A stretch of 64,000 nucleotides of DNA. It comes from Streptomyces sp. NBC_00659 (GTDB lineage: Bacteria > Actinomycetota > Actinomycetes > Streptomycetales > Streptomycetaceae). Below the pieces are notes generated by a model that did not search any database, was not told the origin of the DNA, and was given only the letters and a program-made list of their open reading frames with translations. The stretch lies in NCBI RefSeq assembly GCF_036226925.1, contig NZ_CP109031.1, positions 5,208,001 through 5,272,000 of the forward strand, in the 5' to 3' direction. The position numbers and the translations under genes were made by a program. Positions 59,780-64,000 of this stretch are shown one piece after another. The stretch's first letter is position 1. Each line of letters opens with the position of its first letter.

Positions 59780-60979
59780 GTGAATGTGCTGGACATCCTG
59801 TTGCTGGTCGCCGCCGTGTGGTTCGCGATCGTGGGCTATCGCCAGGGCTTCGTCGTCGGCATCCTGTCGGTGATCGGCTTCCTGGGCGGTGGTCTCGTCG
59901 CCGTCTACCTGCTCCCGGTCATCTGGAGCTGGACGACCGACGACAGCAAGGTGAGTACGACCGCCGCCGTCGTCGCCGTGGTCGTCGTGATCGTCTGCGC
60001 CTCCGTCGGCCAGGCCCTCACCACCCACCTCGGCAACAAGCTCCGGCGGCACATCACCTGGTCCCCGGCCAGAGCCCTGGACGCGACCGGCGGCGCCCTG
60101 GTGAACGTCGTGGCGATGCTGCTCGTCGCCTGGCTCATCGGCTCCGCCCTCGCCGGCACGACGCTGCCGACGCTCGGCAAGGAGGTCCGCAGCTCCAAGG
60201 TGCTGCTCGGGGTCTCCCGCGCGCTGCCCGCCCAGGCCAACACCTGGTTCGCCGACTTCTCCTCGGTCCTCGCGCAGAACGGCTTCCCGCAGGTCTTCAG
60301 CCCGTTCGCCAACGAACCCATCACCGAGGTCCGGCCGCCCGACCCCCAGCTCGCTGCCGGCCCCGTCGCCACCCGCTCGCAGAACTCCATCGTCAAGGTC
60401 ATGGGCACCGCCCAGAGTTGCGGCAAAGTCCTCGAAGGCACCGGTTTCGTCTTCGGCGACCGCCGTGTGATGACCAACGCGCACGTGGTCGGCGGAGTCG
60501 ACGAACCCACCGTCCAGATAGGCGGCGAGGGCAAGAAGTACGACGCCACGGTCGTCCTGTACGACTGGGAGCGCGACATCGCCGTACTCGACGTACCGAA
60601 TCTGAAGGCGCCCGCGCTGCGGTTCAGCACCCAGGACGCGGCCAGCGGCGACAGCGCGATCGTCGCCGGGTTCCCGCAGAACGGCTCGTACAACGTCCAG
60701 CCCGCGCGCGTGCGAGGCCGCATCACGGCCACCGGCCCGGACATCTACCACCGCAAGACGGTGCGCCGCGACGTCTACTCGCTCTACGCGACGGTCCGTC
60801 AGGGCAACTCCGGCGGACCGCTGCTGACACCCGACGGCAAGGTGTACGGCGTGGTCTTCGCGAAGTCGCTCGACGACGCCGAGACCGGTTACGCGCTCAC
60901 CGCGGACGAGATCCGGCAGGACATCGTCAAGGGGCGGACGGCCAACCAGCAGGTGGACAGCGACAGCTGCGCGCTCTGA
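59780..60979 (+). CDS. MarP-like membrane serine protease (CvpA + trypsin-like)
   Basis: 399 aa. The GTG at 59780 (MNVLDILLLVAAVWFAIVG) has AAGGTGA 8 nt upstream; a GTG at 59771 is also in frame. Four membrane helices form a CvpA-like domain (GFVVGILSVIGFLGGGLVAVYL, VSTTAAVVAVVVVIVCASVGQAL, LVNVVAMLLVAWLIGSALAG). An extracellular chymotrypsin-fold protease follows: His in VMTNAHVVG, Asp in WERDIAVLD, Ser in RQGNSGGPLL. This is the layout of the actinobacterial protease MarP, which supports acid or stress resistance. Confidence 0.92.
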   Translation: MNVLDILLLVAAVWFAIVGYRQGFVVGILSVIGFLGGGLVAVYLLPVIWSWTTDDSKVSTTAAVVAVVVVIVCASVGQALTTHLGNKLRRHITWSPARALDATGGALVNVVAMLLVAWLIGSALAGTTLPTLGKEVRSSKVLLGVSRALPAQANTWFADFSSVLAQNGFPQVFSPFANEPITEVRPPDPQLAAGPVATRSQNSIVKVMGTAQSCGKVLEGTGFVFGDRRVMTNAHVVGGVDEPTVQIGGEGKKYDATVVLYDWERDIAVLDVPNLKAPALRFSTQDAASGDSAIVAGFPQNGSYNVQPARVRGRITATGPDIYHRKTVRRDVYSLYATVRQGNSGGPLLTPDGKVYGVVFAKSLDDAETGYALTADEIRQDIVKGRTANQQVDSDSCAL

Positions 60980-61389
60980 CCGGCGGGCGGGACCTCAGCC
61001 GGCCGCGTGTGCGGCGATGGCTGCCCGTTCTGACCGGTGGGCGGGATTCAGCCGCGTGGATGGCGCAGCCGCACGGATACCCAGCGAGCCCGGCGCCGCA
61101 GAATATGCGGAATCCCCACACGCGGATCCGTGCCCGTCATTTGCGGGTCGCCCCCCTGACGAGAGCTCAGACCCGAGGCCGAGCGGCGATTGCGTGCTGC
61201 GTCACTGTAGTCGTGCGTCCAGCCCATACCCCGACGTCTGCCCCTGCCCCAAGGTCGATAACCTCGCCCCGGCCCCTCAATTGGCCTATGCGCCAGGCAA
61301 TTGGCCGTTCGGGGGACAGGTGTTCACCGTCCGCGTTCCGGACGCGACACCGGGCGCGTTCGCGCGGTCACGCCGGGGTGACCGAGGTG
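60980..61389. other. Intergenic, partial repeat, no gene
   Basis: About 410 bp. A phrase like TGACCGGCGGGCGGGA-CTCAGCCG recurs at 60978-61002 and 61031-61056, suggesting a short duplication. The middle (61140-61300) is visibly less G+C-rich. No coding frame is supported. Confidence 0.4.
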
Positions 61390-62340
61390 TCACCGATCGG
61401 GTTCCGGATCCTTCAGCCAGTTGATCAGTTCGGTGGAGAAAGCGACCGGATCCTCTTCGTGCGGGAAGTGGCCGAGCCCGTCGAACAGCCGCCAGCGGTA
61501 AGGCGCTTCGACGTACTCTCCCGAGCCCGCCGCGCTGCGCGTCCGCATCACAGGATCGAGTGAGCCGTGCAGATGCAGGGTCGGCACCCGCACCGGCGGC
61601 TTCATGCGCCGGTTGAACTGGATGCCGTCCGGGCGGGCCATGGACCGCACCATCCACCGGTACGGCTCGATGGAGCAGTGCGCGGTCGACGGGATGCGCA
61701 TGGCCCGCCGGTACGTCTCCAGGGTGTCCTCGTCCGGCTGCCGGGGGCCCGACCAGTCGCTCACCAGACGGCCCACCAGGGCGGCGTCCTCGGCGAGGAG
61801 TTGGCGTTCGGGGATCCAGGGGCGCTGGAACCCCCAGATGTACGAGCCGGCCGTCGTCTGCCTGATGTCGGAGAGCATCGCGGAGCGCCAGCGCCGCGGA
61901 TGCGGCATGGACGACACCGCGAGCCGGCGGACGAGCTTGGGCCGCATGGCGGCCGCCGTCCACGCGAGGTAACCGCCGAGGTCGTGCCCGACCAGAGCGG
62001 CGTCGGGCTCGCCGAGGGAACGTACGACCCCGGTGATGTCGAGAGCGAGGTTGGCGGGGTCGTAGCCGCGCGGGGTGCGGTCGCTGCCCCCGACGCCCCG
62101 CAGGTCCATGGCGACGGCCCGGAACCCGGCGTCGGCGAGCGCGACGAGCTGGTGCCGCCAGGTCCACCAGAACTGCGGGAAGCCGTGCAGCAACAGGACG
62201 AGCGGCCCGTCGCCGAGCTCGGCGATGTGGAAGCGCGCGCCGTTGGCGGCCACGTCCCGGTGCGTGACTTTGCGGCCGCCGGGAAGGTCGATCCGTACGA
62301 CCGAGGTGGGTTGCGCCGAAGATGTGGCGGGGTCCGTCAT
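61390..62340 (-). CDS. Epoxide-hydrolase-like alpha/beta hydrolase
   Basis: 316 aa from the ATG at 62340. It has HGFPQFWWTW (oxyanion HGFP), DLRGVGGSDRT, and the nucleophile elbow VGHDLGGYLAW with aspartate in the serine position, as in epoxide hydrolases and haloalkane dehalogenases. Cap-domain aromatic residues (YIWGFQRPW) and a C-terminal LDGLGHFPHEED with the catalytic histidine complete it. It starts where the holin-like gene ends (ATGA overlap), so the two share a transcript. Confidence 0.9.
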   Translation of the reverse strand: MTDPATSSAQPTSVVRIDLPGGRKVTHRDVAANGARFHIAELGDGPLVLLLHGFPQFWWTWRHQLVALADAGFRAVAMDLRGVGGSDRTPRGYDPANLALDITGVVRSLGEPDAALVGHDLGGYLAWTAAAMRPKLVRRLAVSSMPHPRRWRSAMLSDIRQTTAGSYIWGFQRPWIPERQLLAEDAALVGRLVSDWSGPRQPDEDTLETYRRAMRIPSTAHCSIEPYRWMVRSMARPDGIQFNRRMKPPVRVPTLHLHGSLDPVMRTRSAAGSGEYVEAPYRWRLFDGLGHFPHEEDPVAFSTELINWLKDPEPDR

Positions 62341-62813
62341 GAGGATGAGCGTGCCACAGCCTTGACGGCGTCCTCGACCGGTTCGGGCCGGGGGTGAGGC
62401 TTGGCGTTCGGCAGGACACCCGCCGTCTCCTTCACGGAGGCGGCCACCTTCTGCGGGCCCTGGCTCTTCTTGACCTTCTTCGCGAAGATCACGCCGATCA
62501 GCGCGAGCACGGCCGCGACCAGCACGTTCGCCGCGAACGACAGCAGGAAGCAGATCGCGAGATTCCAGTCGCTCCAGGTCCGGATGCCGTACGCGAGGGC
62601 GAAGCTGAGCATCGGCAGGGAGAAGATCAGGGTCATGCCGGCCGCCGAGAACGCCCCGCCGCTGACCGCACCGCGCTTGACGTCCTGCTTGAGCTGAGCC
62701 TTCGCCAGCGCGATCTCGTCGTGCACCAGCGCGGACATCTCGGTCGTCGCCGCGGCGACCAACTGGCCGATGCTGCGTTCGGCACCGACCGGGCTCCCGT
62801 CGGGTGCGCTCAT
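62337..62813 (-). CDS. Phage holin family / DUF1469-type membrane protein
   Basis: 158 aa from the ATG at 62813. The start SIGQLVAAATTEMSALVHDEIALAKAQLKQDV is followed by two membrane helices (GAFSAAGMTLIFSLPMLSFALAYGI and LAICFLLSFAANVLVAAVLALIGVIF) and a basic, proline-rich tail, the form of actinobacterial DUF1469 (holin superfamily III) proteins. They are named from the fold and are not proven holins. The stop overlaps the start of the hydrolase. Confidence 0.88.
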   Translation of the reverse strand: MSAPDGSPVGAERSIGQLVAAATTEMSALVHDEIALAKAQLKQDVKRGAVSGGAFSAAGMTLIFSLPMLSFALAYGIRTWSDWNLAICFLLSFAANVLVAAVLALIGVIFAKKVKKSQGPQKVAASVKETAGVLPNAKPHPRPEPVEDAVKAVARSSS

Positions 62814-62856
62814 CGCGATCTCCCTCTTCTGCATGTGTTTGTACGGTCCTGTCAGA

Positions 62857-64000
62857 TCATGCCGGACCGTCGTCCCCCTCGCTTGCCCCACCCGCCACTT
62901 CGGCAAGCCTGCGGTGTTCCGCGGCCTTCCGCTCGTAGATCGCGGCCATGCGCAGGTGGTACGCCGGCTTGTCCTCTTCGTAGATGTCGGGGATGCCGTC
63001 GTGGTCCTCGTCGCGCTCCTCGGCCTCGCACAGCGAGCGGTACTTGGAGTTGCGCATCTTCAGCAGCGCCGTGGCGAGTACGGCGGCGATGAACGAGCCG
63101 ATCAGGACGGCCGCCTTGGTCTCGTCGGTGAGGCTCGTATCGCCTTCGAAGGCGAGCTCGCCGATGAGCAGGGAGACGGTGAAGCCGATGCCGGCGAGGG
63201 TGGCGACGGCGGCGACGTCGGCCCATTCCAGGTCGTCGCTGAGCGAGGCCCGGGTGAACCGGGCCGTCAGCCATGTACCGCCGAAGATGCCGACCGCCTT
63301 GCCGACGACGAGTCCGAGCACCACGCCGAGCGTCTCGGGCCGGGTGAACACGTCGTGGATCGCGCCGCCGGAGACCACGACGCCGGCGCTGAACAGGGCG
63401 AACAGCGGCACGGCGAGTCCCGCCGACAGCGGGCGCACCAGGTGCTCGATGTGCTCGCCGGGGGAGTGCTCCTCGCCCTCGTGCGGATGGCAGCGCACCA
63501 TCAGGCCCATGGCGACACCGGCGATGGTGGCGTGGATGCCGCTGTTGTACATCAGGCCCCAGACGACCAGTGCGAGCGGCACGTACACGTACCAGCCGTG
63601 CACGCCCTTGCGCAGCAGCAGCCAGAAGAGGCCGAGGCCGACGAAGGCTCCGGCGAGCGCCGCGAAGTTGATGGTGTCGGTGAAGAAGAACGCGATGATC
63701 AGGATCGCGAACAGGTCGTCGACGACGGCGAGGGTGAGCAGGAAGGCGCGCAGGGCGGACGGCAGTGACGTCCCGATGACGGCGAGCACGGCGAGCGCGA
63801 AGGCGATGTCGGTGGCGGTGGGGACGGCCCATCCTTTGAGCGAGCCGCCGCCGGAGATGTTGGTCAGGACGTAGACGATCGCGGGCACGGCCATGCCGCA
63901 GACAGCGGCGACCACGGGCAGGACCGCGGCCTTCGGATCCCGAAGGTCCCCGGCCACGAGCTCGCGCTTCAGCTCGATGCCGGCGACGAAGAAGAAGATG
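62857..64000 (-). CDS. nhaA: Na+/H+ antiporter NhaA, 5' end outside window
   Basis: Reverse strand, stop at 62857; the frame is open at the window edge, so the N-terminus is missing. GIELKRELVAGDLRDPKAAVLPVVAAVCGMAVPA, TATDIAFALAVLAVIG and LAVVDDLFAILIIAFFF (the paired aspartates that carry ions) are diagnostic. At least eight membrane helices can be read. A C-terminal cytoplasmic tail of about 75 charged residues is longer than in the E. coli protein. It expels sodium in exchange for protons. Confidence 0.95.
   Translation of the reverse strand, partial: IFFFVAGIELKRELVAGDLRDPKAAVLPVVAAVCGMAVPAIVYVLTNISGGGSLKGWAVPTATDIAFALAVLAVIGTSLPSALRAFLLTLAVVDDLFAILIIAFFFTDTINFAALAGAFVGLGLFWLLLRKGVHGWYVYVPLALVVWGLMYNSGIHATIAGVAMGLMVRCHPHEGEEHSPGEHIEHLVRPLSAGLAVPLFALFSAGVVVSGGAIHDVFTRPETLGVVLGLVVGKAVGIFGGTWLTARFTRASLSDDLEWADVAAVATLAGIGFTVSLLIGELAFEGDTSLTDETKAAVLIGSFIAAVLATALLKMRNSKYRSLCEAEERDEDHDGIPDIYEEDKPAYHLRMAAIYERKAAEHRRLAEVAGGASEGDDGPA

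Noticed and set aside
62337..62813. Prophage lysis gene
   Set aside because: The holin-like name is a family label. The gene sits in core DNA with no endolysin or phage genes around it.

Overview
The window is high-G+C actinobacterial DNA. It shows Streptomyces gene neighbourhoods (wblA next to two ArsA-type ATPases and a bifunctional penicillin-binding protein, ybaB-recR, ask-asd, crp/nth), frequent GTG/TTG starts, 4-nt ATGA/GTGA overlaps and strong hairpin terminators. It divides into a left core arm, a decayed accessory zone, one intact integrated element and a right core arm.

Left core (1-18.3 kb): a partial class III aminotransferase, a membrane Ser/Thr protein kinase, a PstS-like binding protein, a SLATT-type membrane protein, ybaB, recR, a DUF5063 gene, the aspartate-pathway pair ask-asd, a sigma factor overlapping a membrane partner gene, a SURF1 protein, an NTF2-like protein, an S9 peptidase and a two-Rossmann TrkA-like membrane protein.

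Accessory zone (18.35-25.2 kb): an internally deleted IS3-family copy with 25-bp ends abuts a frameshifted GntR/UTRA fragment. Next come an extra tRNA-Trp(CCA)-like gene, a secreted protein, a divergent SDR/LysR pair, small hypothetical genes, a 3' fragment of tRNA-Ser(UGA), and a tyrosine integrase lacking its N-terminus. This looks like the wreck of earlier insertions.

Integrated element (25,177-44,460): a 93-bp near-perfect direct repeat, containing the 3' half of tRNA-Pro(CGG), marks attL and attR. Between them lies a textbook actinomycete integrative and conjugative element (AICE). It carries a GntR regulator with two 17-bp operators, DUF6284, DUF2637 and RRQRL-motif genes, an FtsK/TraB-type translocase followed by a five-copy 10-bp repeat (clt candidate), a small cytosine-methyltransferase-like protein, a primase-polymerase, a replication ATPase, a 12-copy GCGTCA-core iteron array, xis and int. 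Its left end is cargo: a ParB-like protein with a GIY-YIG-like nuclease, an AspBHI-type modification-dependent restriction enzyme, and a visibly lower-G+C two-gene unit of a DUF6932-like nucleotidyltransferase and an unrecognised 329-aa partner. These look like defence or inter-element conflict functions and are my best candidates for an undescribed system. A 500-bp hairpin-rich non-coding stretch before the DUF6284 gene is a structured-RNA candidate.

Right core (44.4-64 kb): the intact tRNA-Pro, a Pr6Pr membrane protein, a metallophosphoesterase, a GatB/YqeY protein, a bifunctional penicillin-binding protein, wblA, two ArsA ATPases, a DUF4177-like protein, RidA, Nudix and MBL-fold proteins, a nucleotidyltransferase, crp (with a Crp box upstream), nth, a CoA-type Nudix hydrolase, a MarP-like protease, an alpha/beta hydrolase, a holin-like membrane protein and a partial nhaA.

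All family assignments come from reading motifs by eye; no database search was possible.
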